From: Bin87 sp034423575
GTDB taxonomy: Bacteria > Chloroflexota > Dehalococcoidia > Lucifugimonadales > UBA3495
DNA: 64,000 nucleotides
Assembly: GCA_034423575.1 (NCBI GenBank)
Contig: DAOUIF010000062.1
Span: 4,043 to 68,042, forward strand
Direction: 5' to 3'
Shown here: piece after piece, positions 46,730-55,507 of the stretch
Layout: every line of letters begins with the position of its first letter
How positions within the stretch are numbered: position 1 is the first letter of the stretch
The notes under the pieces: model-generated
What the model saw: only the letters and a program-made list of their open reading frames with translations
Told to the model about the DNA's origin: nothing
Database searches by the model: none
Made by a program: the position numbers and the translations under genes

Positions 46730-46998
46730 ACACCGAGGGTATCGCACCATGACCGGGCCTCCCGATCGACCCGTGGTTGTCGATGACGTTCGCGCCGTGC
46801 TCGGTTGAGCCCTACTTAGCGGCGACCAATCGCAGCCTGTCTGCCGCTGCCAATGTGACCCCGGAAACGACCAACCGCACCCGACGGCGGTCGCTTGACT
46901 CCCCGGATTCCGATGACTACGCTGGCACCGGCATTCTAACCTAAGGCGACTCTCGGCGTTTTCAACCAACCGACCCCGCGACACGGAGGGACCCGCCC

Positions 46999-48174
46999 AT
47001 GTACGACCTGCTCATCAAAGGCGGCACGGTAATTGATCCTACGCAGAATCTGAACGGCGCGTACGATGTGGCGATATCCGACGGCAAAATAGCCGCCGTC
47101 GCCGCCGACATCGAGGCCGATACAGCCTCGCGCGTCGTGGAGGTGCGGGGCAGGTACGTGACTCCCGGCCTGATCGACCTGCACACCCACGTCTACGAGG
47201 GCGTCAACGGAAACGGCGTCAACGCCGACGTGGGTGGCGTCCGCGCCGGCGTCACCACCATGGTGGATGCCGGCAGCAGCGGCTGCGATACCTACGGTGG
47301 ATTCCCCGCGCACATCATTCCCAACAACGCCACTGAGGTGATCCCGTTCCTGCACATCTGCCGCACCGGTCTGGCCACCACGCCGGACATCTTCTCTCCC
47401 AGCAGCATCGATCTGGAGCGGACCATACAGGTGGTTGAGGAGAGCAACGGCACGATCCGAGGGATCAAAGCCCGCATGGTCTCGCCGGCCCTGGAGATCA
47501 TGGGCATGGAAATGCCCCGCATGGCCAAGCGAGCGGCGCGCGAGGCCGGAGTACGTCTCATGGTCCATATCGGCGATACCGAAAAGCGCTACCCGGCCGA
47601 GGTGATCCGCGATCTGCTGCCCCTAATGGAGCCGGGCGACATTGTCACCCACTTCTTCACCGCGAACCCGGGCGGAGTGCTGGACAGCGACGGGAACCTG
47701 GTGCCGGAAGCCCGGGAAGCCCACGAGCGCGGCGTGTGGCTGGACACCGCCCACGGCCGCGCCAATTTCAGCTTCGACATCGGCGAGCGGGTACTGGACC
47801 AGGGCGTGGAGCCGCATTGCATCAGCACCGACCTGACCGTGCCCGGTCGCATCCGCACGGTCCACAGCATGACGGAGATGATGACCCGCTTCCTGGCCAT
47901 GGGTTTCACCCTGGATCGGGTGGTGGAGATGTGCACCATCAACCCGGCGCGGGCCATCGGCGAGGAAGAACGCCTGGGCAGCCTGGAAGTGGGCAAGCAG
48001 GCGGACGTTTCCGTGCTGGACATCCAGGACGGCGACTGGGTTGTTTACGATGTGCTGGGCAACGGCCGGCAGTCGGAAAGGGCAGTAACACCGGTGCTGT
48101 CAGTAAAACGGGGCGAGGTTTTCGAAGCCGGCTGGGGTCCTCGACCCTGGGGCTGGGAGCCGGATAACGCCTAG
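46999..48174 (+). CDS. Amidohydrolase/deacetylase-type metallohydrolase
   Basis: A 391-residue dihydroorotase-like amidohydrolase. The first metal pair is His62/His64 (DLHTHVY), the probable carboxylated lysine lies in RGIKARMV, and further ligands are in VHIGDT and CISTDLTVPG. The N-terminal beta sandwich opens YDLLIKGGTVIDPTQNLNG, and the C-terminal segment GSLEVGKQADVSVLD completes the composite domain. CGGAGGG lies 11 bases before the ATG. The family includes putative deacetylases and selenocysteine-synthase-linked enzymes. The true reaction is not known. Confidence 0.87.
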   Translation: MYDLLIKGGTVIDPTQNLNGAYDVAISDGKIAAVAADIEADTASRVVEVRGRYVTPGLIDLHTHVYEGVNGNGVNADVGGVRAGVTTMVDAGSSGCDTYGGFPAHIIPNNATEVIPFLHICRTGLATTPDIFSPSSIDLERTIQVVEESNGTIRGIKARMVSPALEIMGMEMPRMAKRAAREAGVRLMVHIGDTEKRYPAEVIRDLLPLMEPGDIVTHFFTANPGGVLDSDGNLVPEAREAHERGVWLDTAHGRANFSFDIGERVLDQGVEPHCISTDLTVPGRIRTVHSMTEMMTRFLAMGFTLDRVVEMCTINPARAIGEEERLGSLEVGKQADVSVLDIQDGDWVVYDVLGNGRQSERAVTPVLSVKRGEVFEAGWGPRPWGWEPDNA

Positions 48175-48279
48175 GGACGATATCCAGAGAATACGAGCGA
48201 GATAAGCAGGACTTACTGAATGAACATGCAAGGGATCGTGGGCCGCAGGGGCCAGGGTGCGCTGCGAGAGGATTACAAG

Positions 48280-49200
48280 ATGGTTGAAGTGATATTGAGT
48301 TCCCCCAGGGGGTTCTGCGCCGGCGTGGTGCGGGCCATCGACGTCGTGGAAGAATGCCTGGAGCGATTCGGCCCTCCCGTTTATGTCAAGCACCAGATCG
48401 TGCACAACCCGTACGTGGTCGCCGAGTTGGAGCAGAAAGGAGCCATCACGGTGGAGGAGGTCGATGAGGTTCCCGACGGCTCCCTGGTGGTGTTCTCCGC
48501 CCACGGATCGCCGCCGGAGGATTTCGAGAAAGCGGCCGAACGCAACCTCCGGGTCATCGACGCGGTATGCCCCCTGGTCACCCGCGTGCACAACGAGGCC
48601 AAGAAGTACCACCGGGAGGGAAAGCGGGTTCTCTTGGTAGGGCACCAGGGCCACCAGGAAGTCCGCGGGACCATGGGCCAGGCTCCGATGACGCTGATCA
48701 ACGACTCGGCGCCGCTGGCCGAGCAGGAAGTCAGCGCCGACATTGAGTGGCCGGCGGACACCGAGGTAGCCGTCATAACCCAGACAACGCTGTCCGTGGG
48801 CGATACGGCCAATGCCATCGGCGCCATCCAGGAACGGTTCCCGGGCGCGGTGGTGCGAAACGATATCTGCTACGCGACCACCAACCGCCAGGACGCGGTT
48901 ACGCAGATGGCCGGCCTGGTCGACGTGGTCCTGGTGATCGGCGCGCAGAACTCGTCGAACTGCAACCGCCTGCGGGAGGTGGCGGAGGCCAACGGGGCGC
49001 CGGCCTACCTGATCAACGGCCCGGACGAAATCGACCCGCAATGGCTGGTGGGTTGCAAGCGGGCGGGGATAACGTCGGGAGCTTCCACCCCCGAAGTCCT
49101 GGTGGAAGCGGTGATCGAAGCGCTGGACCCGGCGAAAGTCACGCTCCTTGAAGGCGCAGAAGAGGACATCACCTTCACGCTGCCGAGGGAGCTGCGTTGA
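48280..49200 (+). CDS. ispH: 4-hydroxy-3-methylbut-2-enyl diphosphate reductase
   Basis: A 306-residue IspH/LytB. The iron-sulfur cluster cysteines are Cys13 (GFCAGV), Cys97 (DAVCPLV) and Cys197 (NDICYATTNRQ), and the proton-donor glutamate is Glu127 (GHQEVRG). The start at 48280 has AGAGG eight bases upstream; the frame opens 60 bp earlier at an ATG that would add an unconserved tail. It makes IPP and DMAPP in the last step of the MEP pathway. The next gene overlaps its stop codon. Confidence 0.95.
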   Translation: MVEVILSSPRGFCAGVVRAIDVVEECLERFGPPVYVKHQIVHNPYVVAELEQKGAITVEEVDEVPDGSLVVFSAHGSPPEDFEKAAERNLRVIDAVCPLVTRVHNEAKKYHREGKRVLLVGHQGHQEVRGTMGQAPMTLINDSAPLAEQEVSADIEWPADTEVAVITQTTLSVGDTANAIGAIQERFPGAVVRNDICYATTNRQDAVTQMAGLVDVVLVIGAQNSSNCNRLREVAEANGAPAYLINGPDEIDPQWLVGCKRAGITSGASTPEVLVEAVIEALDPAKVTLLEGAEEDITFTLPRELR

Positions 49201-49772
49201 TAATTCTGACGACTTCCGAGCAGGAAGGAGTCGATACGAGCGCCTTACCCATGACCACTGCACCCGAGTTGCCGGAACCCGGCGTTCAAAGCACCGAAGA
49301 CCGCTGCCAAATCAGTCGGCAGCTGCTCATTCACGCTCGTGAAGAACTGGCTGCGGGCAGTCGTTTGCAAGCCGGCGAAAAGGCCTGGGGCGCAGTGGTG
49401 CAGCCGATGAAAGCCATCGCCGAGCAACGGGGCTGGCCGCATAAATCCCATCAGGACGTGCGCGAGGTGGCCACCCAAGTCGCAATGGAATACGAATTCA
49501 ACCCTGAGCAATATGATGCCTTGTCTGAAGCCTATTGGATCGGCCACCAGAACTTTTACGAAAACTACCATCACGTTGAAGAACTGGCCGCGATGATTGA
49601 CAAGGTTGAGGAATTGATTCCTTACCTGATTGACCTAACCAGTGAGGCGCCGCGCCCGTTCACCATCACCAGCAGCCGGCAGTTGCGACGGCTGCGCCGA
49701 TTCACCGGAGATGACAGCCTGGAAATTGGCGACACGTCCCCGACGGGGTTCTCACGGAGGGACATATGGTAA
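49197..49772 (+). CDS. PaREP1-like helical protein
   Basis: A 191-residue protein with ISRQLLIHAREELAAGSRLQAGEKAWGAVVQPMKAIAEQRGW, the PaREP1/HEPN-type signature also seen at 4790. The TTG at 49197 overlaps the ispH stop and has GAGGGAG five bases upstream; ATG 49251 is an alternative. The C-terminal 30 residues are basic and rich in Arg/Leu. It lies directly upstream of HicB- and HicA-like genes with overlapping ends, so it may be a third component of that module. Confidence 0.7.
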   Translation: MIILTTSEQEGVDTSALPMTTAPELPEPGVQSTEDRCQISRQLLIHAREELAAGSRLQAGEKAWGAVVQPMKAIAEQRGWPHKSHQDVREVATQVAMEYEFNPEQYDALSEAYWIGHQNFYENYHHVEELAAMIDKVEELIPYLIDLTSEAPRPFTITSSRQLRRLRRFTGDDSLEIGDTSPTGFSRRDIW

Positions 49773-50080
49773 CGACAAAGGACCACTCAGGGCTGGAAAA
49801 AGACGACGCCGCGCCCCAGCCCGAGGAGTTCGAGGTGACGCTGGTGTCCGGGCCCGACGAACCCGGCTATAGCGTCTTTGTACCCGCCCTGCCTGGTTGC
49901 GCCAGTGAGGGGGATGATTGGGACGAAGCTTTGTATATGATCCAAGGCGCCATCGAACTTTTTTTGGAGAAAGCAGGGCGTCCCCCAGCGGAAGAAGTCC
50001 AAGATATGGAGCAGATAAGGCAGGATTGGGAACCGCAAGGATACCTGGTGGAAACAGCTGCGGTGTGGGTCAACGGCTGA
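49766..50080 (+). CDS. hicB: HicB-like antitoxin
   Basis: A 104-residue HicB/UPF0150 protein with the partial RNase-H-like fold: VTLVSGPDEPGYSVFVPALPGCASEGDDWDEALYMIQGAIELFLE. GGAGGGACAT precedes the ATG. It starts inside the end of the PaREP1-like gene and stops directly before the HicA-like gene. HicB neutralises the partner toxin and often represses the operon, but no C-terminal ribbon-helix-helix is visible, so DNA binding is uncertain. Confidence 0.8.
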   Translation: MVTTKDHSGLEKDDAAPQPEEFEVTLVSGPDEPGYSVFVPALPGCASEGDDWDEALYMIQGAIELFLEKAGRPPAEEVQDMEQIRQDWEPQGYLVETAAVWVNG

Positions 50081-50395
50081 ATGCCGGTCCCAATCTACAA
50101 CGTGCCCTTCGGTGAACCTGTGGCGGTGTTTCGCAGATTTGGATTTGAAGCAATCAGCCGCCGCCGGGGCAGAGGCAGCCATGTCATATTGTCTAATGGG
50201 GAAATAAGCATCACGCTAACCGATTGGGGCAGCCGGCCAATGCGTGGGCGCACATTGGGCAGCGCGGTGGAACGCGCCGGCATCGATGTCACCGCCTTCC
50301 TCTGGGCGCTGGGCCGGCACAACCGACGGGGACACCCACCACCCCGCGGCTGGCGGCCCGGTATGCCGGTGCCGGCAGAGGAGCGCGACCGGTGA
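50081..50395 (+). CDS. hicA: HicA-like mRNA interferase toxin
   Basis: A 104-residue dsRBD-like HicA/YcfA protein. The catalytic His34 lies in RRGRGSHVILSNG, following the helix VAVFRRFGFEAISR. The ATG abuts the TGA of the HicB-like gene. The C-terminus is extended by about 30 residues rich in Arg/Pro compared with small HicA toxins. It would cleave mRNA when freed from HicB. It converges with the methylase gene, with a gap of ten bases. Confidence 0.8.
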   Translation: MPVPIYNVPFGEPVAVFRRFGFEAISRRRGRGSHVILSNGEISITLTDWGSRPMRGRTLGSAVERAGIDVTAFLWALGRHNRRGHPPPRGWRPGMPVPAEERDR

Positions 50396-50405
50396 TAGCA
50401 GATAA

Positions 50406-53400
50406 TCAGCCGTTGGCGCTGAGCAGCCGCGCTACTGCCTGCTCCACCGCCGCCCCTTCCGGCGAGTTGCGCAGCCACGCCCGCAGCTCCCGCCGCGCTA
50501 TCGTCACCGTCAAGCGGTCGCCCCGTTGCGCCCGCAGCTCCGCCAGCCGCTGCGACGCGCCTAACGCCGCCGCCGCGCCGGCATCGGCTATCTCTTGGTG
50601 CAACGGCACACCAGCGTCAAACTCCGGTATCGGCAACTTCCACAGGTGCTTTTGCAGGTGGCGAGCCCCAAACTGTCCTTTGGGCATTAGCGGCTTTACC
50701 GCCTGATACAGCGCGTCGCTGTTGATGATTGCCAGCAGGTAATGGGCCTCATTAGTGTCTATGCAAGAGATCCAGAATAGTACGTTTTCAACAAAGGCTG
50801 CATCGTCCTGTAATATCGCAGCAGTCGGTTCGCCTGATTTAGTGTAGATCACACGCAGTGGCCTCTCGGCATTATTCTGCTGCCATTGCAGCTGCGACGA
50901 CAACTTACCTTGGTAATCGAGATTCTCCAGAAGATTTAGCCTACTCCCAACACTCTTATTGTTTTCCCACAATTGGCTGATGGTTTGCCATCGCCCCCTC
51001 ATTCGTTGATCCAACCCGGCCAGCCGCACACCGCCGACGCCGTCGGTATCAACAGAGAATTCGTGCTCTCCTTTACGCAACGGCAGGATCGCATTGAGTG
51101 GCTCCAGCGTGGCATAAGGAACCACCGTCTCTCCCAGATGCACGTCGTACACGTGCCGTCTTTCGATGGTCTGCTGGAAGATGCCAGCCAAGTCCAGGTC
51201 CTTCCAGGGGGCTTTGTCCTGGGAACCCCGGCGGGGGTTGACGGTGACGGTATCCCCGGCTTGGATCAGCGCTGGGTTCTCCGTTTCGTTGACGAAGAAT
51301 AGGCAACGCGGAAATATGGTAGCTCCATTGCGGGCATAGCTTTCATAAGGGGAGTCTCCCGCCGCCGACGTATCGGTAATCCCGCTGCATACCCTTTGCA
51401 CGTGGTCTGCGCCAGCCTGGCCGAGCCATTGCTCCACTGCGCCGGCCAGCGGCTCCGCGCCGCCGTCAACGCCGACCCGTTGGGCAAAAGCTACGCAGGA
51501 CGCCACCGGGAAGAAAGTGTTGGGCTCAAGTTTCTCCAGGTCCCAGGCCTTTTTGTAGCCAAGGTTGACGGACAAGGCGCGCTCCACCTTTTTGCTCAAG
51601 TTGCCTTTGGGGGTCAGGGCGCGCTGTTCCCACTTGCCGGTGCGCCATTTAGCGTACTGGCCGGATTGCAGCGCGCTATGGGGCAGCACCATGCCGGTGA
51701 CGCCGCCGTCTTTGAGATACAGGTCAACGCTGCGGGCGAAGAACAGGCCGGCCACGTCCTGATGGGTCGCGTAGTTTCCGCCGGTCCAGATGCCGTACTG
51801 TCGCCAGCTCTGGTCACGCAGTTCCTCCCGCAGGATGCTGGCGGTCTGATTATAGTTCAGCCACGGAGGGTTGCCGATGACCACATCAACTTTTGCGCGG
51901 CTCAGCGCCACCGGGCGCACCAGGTTGCGGGTGTAGTAGGCCCAGATGTGGTCGTTGCCGTCGTTGTGCAGTTGTTGCAGCGTGGCGATGGTCTCGGCCA
52001 GGGTTTTGCGGTCGCTCGTGCCGTGGATGCCGTTGTCGTCCAGCGCAATCAGCGGGTCGTGCCCCCCTTCAATCTCGGTGGATACCTGGTACATGAAGGC
52101 GTCAAAGTCATCGGCCCGGTCAACCAGCCCGATGGGAAATACCAGTTGCGGGCCGTCCTTGTCGGTTTCAATGGTGATCGTGTTGGCGGTTATGAGGTCC
52201 GGGGCCTGGTAGCGCAGTTGCAGGGCGTCGCCCAGATAGACCGGGGCTGAAATGGCGGCGTTGTAGCCGGCGGCGGACTCGATGGCAGTGCGGGCCGCGA
52301 TGGCCCAGGCGGCCCGGGCCAGGTGGACGGCAGCCGGGTGCACGTCGATGCCGACGACGGCGCTGCGCAGCCGGTCCAGGATCTCTTTTGGTTCCAGGTT
52401 GGACTTGCCGGCTGCATCCAGGAAATGGGTCACGGCCTCCACGATGAAAGTTCCGGAGCCGCAGGCGGGGTCGAGGACGCGCTGGTTGAGGGGGTCGGCA
52501 ATCAGTTCGCGCACCATGGCCCGGGCCAGCCAGTCTGGGGTGTAATATTCACCGAGCTGCCGGCGCTCGTCGGCGGGGATTACGGTTTGGTAGAGGTTGG
52601 CGGCGATGTCGGGCGGCGCGCCGCGCCAGTCAAAGCGGGATACCAGTTGGGCCAGGCTGCGGATGAAGCCGTCGCCGCCGGATACTTCCGTGGGCCAGGC
52701 GAAGAAGTCCGACTCGATGATGCCGCTGAGTCCGGTAGCCGCTTTCAGCCGTTCGCCCTTCAGCAGGTCGCCGGGCTGCTGCGCCGCCAGGTCGTAGATG
52801 TTGATGCCGAAGGACGCCTGCACTGCCATCCCGATAACGGCGCTGAGGTAGGTATGGCGGACAAACAGGTCATCCAGCCCGTCGGAGGTTCCGGCGACTT
52901 CGCCCAGGGCGGCGCGGAGCAGATCGCCCCACAAGCGCCGCTTCACTCGCACGGTGTTCAGTTCCCGGTGTTGGTCGTACATCCAGCGCAGGGTAGCCAG
53001 GTTCTGGTTGGTGGCGACGCTGGCATCGCCGAAGTAACGGCGCAGATTTTCCCGCGTCGGGGCGATGTCATAAGCCTGCTCGGTGAGAGCAACATCTCGC
53101 AGCCATTCGTACAGCCGCAGGCCCTGTTGGGCAGTTTCAAAAACCTGGATGGGCGGGGTCAGCAGTTCCGTCGCCGTGTCGCCAATAGAACGCAAAATCC
53201 AGCGTTTGCCGTCGGTCAATATGCCGGTTCTGATGCCGCGTCCCCTGGCGATGGCCTCGGCCAGATAGCCGTCCAGCTGCTTGATGTAGCCGGGATTGAC
53301 TACGGAGCCACTGTACAGGTTGCGTTTGAACTCGATGAAGGTCTCCCGCACCACCATGTCCACCCGTCCGGCCGCGCCGTCGGTGGGAGATTCCTCCTGA

Positions 53401-53579
53401 TTAATCTCGGCGGGCCGGGCCAGATCGACGCCCAGAATGAAATCCCGGACGGCGCTCCTGACGTCGGTCTCGGAATGCCCCTGATTGTGCCGGCGCAAAA
53501 CCTCGGCGAAGAGTGCGGCATACTCATCCGCTGCCAGATATCTGTCGCCAGGCTGAGCTATGTCTGCATTAGGAGTCAT
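50406..53579 (-). CDS. Type IIG-like nuclease-N6-adenine methylase (restriction-modification type)
   Basis: A 1057-residue protein. A PD-(D/E)xK-like site appears at the N-terminus: Asp74, Glu83, Lys85 in RVDMVVRETFIEFKRN. Motif I VLDPACGSGTF is at about residue 368, and the amino-methylase motif IV NPPW is at about residue 568, followed by a TaqI-like specificity region to the C-terminus. The combination suggests a single-chain restriction and modification enzyme recognising an unknown sequence. No separate restriction subunit is adjacent. It stands next to a HicBA pair, a common neighbourhood for defence genes. Alternatives are a PglX-like methylase or an orphan modification enzyme. Confidence 0.85.
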   Translation of the reverse strand: MTPNADIAQPGDRYLAADEYAALFAEVLRRHNQGHSETDVRSAVRDFILGVDLARPAEINQEESPTDGAAGRVDMVVRETFIEFKRNLYSGSVVNPGYIKQLDGYLAEAIARGRGIRTGILTDGKRWILRSIGDTATELLTPPIQVFETAQQGLRLYEWLRDVALTEQAYDIAPTRENLRRYFGDASVATNQNLATLRWMYDQHRELNTVRVKRRLWGDLLRAALGEVAGTSDGLDDLFVRHTYLSAVIGMAVQASFGINIYDLAAQQPGDLLKGERLKAATGLSGIIESDFFAWPTEVSGGDGFIRSLAQLVSRFDWRGAPPDIAANLYQTVIPADERRQLGEYYTPDWLARAMVRELIADPLNQRVLDPACGSGTFIVEAVTHFLDAAGKSNLEPKEILDRLRSAVVGIDVHPAAVHLARAAWAIAARTAIESAAGYNAAISAPVYLGDALQLRYQAPDLITANTITIETDKDGPQLVFPIGLVDRADDFDAFMYQVSTEIEGGHDPLIALDDNGIHGTSDRKTLAETIATLQQLHNDGNDHIWAYYTRNLVRPVALSRAKVDVVIGNPPWLNYNQTASILREELRDQSWRQYGIWTGGNYATHQDVAGLFFARSVDLYLKDGGVTGMVLPHSALQSGQYAKWRTGKWEQRALTPKGNLSKKVERALSVNLGYKKAWDLEKLEPNTFFPVASCVAFAQRVGVDGGAEPLAGAVEQWLGQAGADHVQRVCSGITDTSAAGDSPYESYARNGATIFPRCLFFVNETENPALIQAGDTVTVNPRRGSQDKAPWKDLDLAGIFQQTIERRHVYDVHLGETVVPYATLEPLNAILPLRKGEHEFSVDTDGVGGVRLAGLDQRMRGRWQTISQLWENNKSVGSRLNLLENLDYQGKLSSQLQWQQNNAERPLRVIYTKSGEPTAAILQDDAAFVENVLFWISCIDTNEAHYLLAIINSDALYQAVKPLMPKGQFGARHLQKHLWKLPIPEFDAGVPLHQEIADAGAAAALGASQRLAELRAQRGDRLTVTIARRELRAWLRNSPEGAAVEQAVARLLSANG

Positions 53580-53708
53580 GACCGGATTGCAACCCCGATC
53601 CAGAAAATGCCACTTCTGGCGATGCTCATGGCGTCACGGTCGCATCTCAATGGCAAGCGCCTGGATCGGCGGAATTGTAGCATGGCGACCAGCTCTCCAC
53701 CGCCAGGT

Positions 53709-54578
53709 TCAGCCCAGAGCCGGCGGCCAGTGCGATTGACGCCGCTGTATGTCGCTGCGCACCCAGCACGTGCTCAGTTCGACCTGGCCGGCGGTCTCCC
53801 GCGCCTGCTGATAGGCCTCCATGAAGTTGGAAGTCAGGATGCCGGCGGGCAATGCGAACAAGCCGATGCCCAGCAGCGCGATAAATCCCGCCAGCGCCCG
53901 CCCGGCCAGGGTTCCCGGTACCACCTCCAGGGACGGCAGCGTGGTCAGGATCACCACGGAAGCCCATAGCGCATCACCGATGGACCCGAACTGCTCGTGG
54001 TTGCCGCCGGGGAGCTTCGTTTCCGCGGCGTGCAGCATGTAGCCGGCGGCCAGCCAGAACACCCCCAGGGCCACCAGCATGCTGACCAGTTGCGACGCGG
54101 AACGCAGCATCACCCGTCCCATGAGCCGCATTGCCGGAAAACGGCGGCCGGTCATGATCAGGCGGGAGACCAGGCGGAAGATCGGCAGCACTTCCACCTC
54201 GCCGAACACGATCATCACCACCAGAGTGGGCCAGATGGCAATAAAGTCAATGATCGCCGCGGCATTGGTGGTGGCGTAGCGCAACCTGCTGCGCCAGCCT
54301 CCCTGCCGGTAGTTACGGTGCCAAACGATGCACCAAAGGCGAACCACATACTCTGCGGCAAAGACGCTGACGAAAAAGAACTCGAGCTCCGTGTTGCCGA
54401 TGGCAAGGTTGACCGCACTGAACAGCACCAGCCCGAAGATGGTGAAGTCCACCACCCGCGCGGCGCCGCCGCTGTCCGCCTCCAGCACGTGAAACACGGC
54501 GTGCTGGAGACGCACGTAGGGATTAGCATCAGGCAGCCGACACTGCAGCAGGGAGAACCTGCCGGAAAATATCCCCAT
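53709..54578 (-). CDS. Ion-transport channel-like protein with non-canonical pore
   Basis: A 289-residue, six-helix ion-transport protein of the voltage-gated potassium-channel type. It has a short basic S4-like stretch (FRLVSRLIMTGRRFPAMRLMGRV) and a pore helix ALWASVVILTT. The filter TVGYGD is replaced by TLPSLE (residues 213-218); both glycines and the tyrosine are gone. The C-terminal helix after S6 is short. It may be a non-selective or accessory channel, or a sensor. It is a different family member from the sodium-type channel at 35848. Confidence 0.8.
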   Translation of the reverse strand: MGIFSGRFSLLQCRLPDANPYVRLQHAVFHVLEADSGGAARVVDFTIFGLVLFSAVNLAIGNTELEFFFVSVFAAEYVVRLWCIVWHRNYRQGGWRSRLRYATTNAAAIIDFIAIWPTLVVMIVFGEVEVLPIFRLVSRLIMTGRRFPAMRLMGRVMLRSASQLVSMLVALGVFWLAAGYMLHAAETKLPGGNHEQFGSIGDALWASVVILTTLPSLEVVPGTLAGRALAGFIALLGIGLFALPAGILTSNFMEAYQQARETAGQVELSTCWVRSDIQRRQSHWPPALG

Positions 54579-54598
54579 GGGTCGATGCGCGAGGGGTT

Positions 54599-54733
54599 GT
54601 CAGAATCAGGCCCCGTATCAAGTACGGGGTGACGTTATTTTAGGGATTGAAGGATTTACCGGATTGGGCTTCCACCGCCATCGGACGGCTTCAATCCTGA
54701 AAATCCCCAAATCCGGCAAATCCTGATTCTGAC
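54599..54733. repeat. Palindromic repeat, GTCAGAATCAGG family, copy 4 with insert
   Basis: A 135-bp element with ends GTCAGAATCAGG and AATCCTGATTCTGAC. Just inside the left end is an extra hairpin, CCCCGTATCAAGTACGGGG, absent from the other three copies. It lies between the start of the channel-like gene and the stop of an SDR. Confidence 0.85.
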
Positions 54734-54742
54734 GATCCGGCG

Positions 54743-55489
54743 TTACATCGCCGTCCGACCGCCGTCGATCACCAACTCGCTGCCGGTCATGAACGACGCT
54801 TCGTCCGACGCAAGGAACAGCACACCATAGGCGATGTCCTCGGCCTGGCCCAATCGTCCCAGCGGGGTGCGGTTCAGCCGGTCCTCCCGGCCGCCGGCGG
54901 CCAGCAGGTCGGCGGTCATGTCGGTCTCGATGGTGCCGGGATGCACGCTGTTGCACCGGATGCCGTCGCCGGCATGCTGGATGGCGGTGGACTTGGTGAA
55001 CAGGCGCACTGCGCCCTTGGAAGCGGTGTAGGCCGAAGAAATGTGGTTGCCCACCAATCCGGCCACGCTGGAGATGTTCACGATGGATCCACCGCCGTTG
55101 CGCCGCATTTCGGGGATAGCCGCCTTGGTGCCCAGGAACACGCCCTTGGCGTTGACGCTCATGGTGACATCCCAGTTCTCCATCGTGGTGTTCTCAACCC
55201 GCTCCGGCATGTATACGCCAGCGTTGTTCACCAGGATGTCCAGCTTGCCGAACCGCTCCACCGTAGCCGCGATGCCGTCCTTCCAGGACTGCTCGTCGGT
55301 CACGTCCAGGTGGACGTACAGGCACTCGCCGCCAAGCTCGTTGATCTCGGCTTCGACCTGCCGTCCCAACTCGTCGCGCAGGTCGCCGATGACCACCTTG
55401 CAACCCTCGCGGGAGAACATCCGCGCCTCGGTAGCGCCCATTCCCCGGGCGCCGCCGCTGATGAAAGCCACCTTGTTTTCCAGTCGCAT
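54743..55489 (-). CDS. Short-chain dehydrogenase/reductase (SDR)
   Basis: A 248-residue classical SDR: SGGARGMGATEAR (glycine motif, residues 10-22), NNAGVYMPE, the serine strand IVNISSVAGL and the catalytic YTASK. The C-terminus MTGSELVIDGGRTA is typical. It is closely similar in layout to the SDR at 56972-57724, with which it shares the LENKVAFISGG and FASDEASFMTGSELVIDGG patterns, suggesting a duplication separated by the Uma2 and NTR-like genes. Confidence 0.87.
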   Translation of the reverse strand: MRLENKVAFISGGARGMGATEARMFSREGCKVVIGDLRDELGRQVEAEINELGGECLYVHLDVTDEQSWKDGIAATVERFGKLDILVNNAGVYMPERVENTTMENWDVTMSVNAKGVFLGTKAAIPEMRRNGGGSIVNISSVAGLVGNHISSAYTASKGAVRLFTKSTAIQHAGDGIRCNSVHPGTIETDMTADLLAAGGREDRLNRTPLGRLGQAEDIAYGVLFLASDEASFMTGSELVIDGGRTAM

Positions 55490-55507
55490 TTTGCCAGTAC
55501 CTCGCTG

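Noticed and set aside
52323..53969. 548-codon plus-strand frame
   Set aside because: Opposite the methylase motifs and N-terminal nuclease of the minus-strand gene.
54620..54640. CCCCGTATCAAGTACGGGG hairpin as an independent terminator
   Set aside because: It lies inside a copy of the palindromic repeat without a following T-run, so it is described as part of that element.
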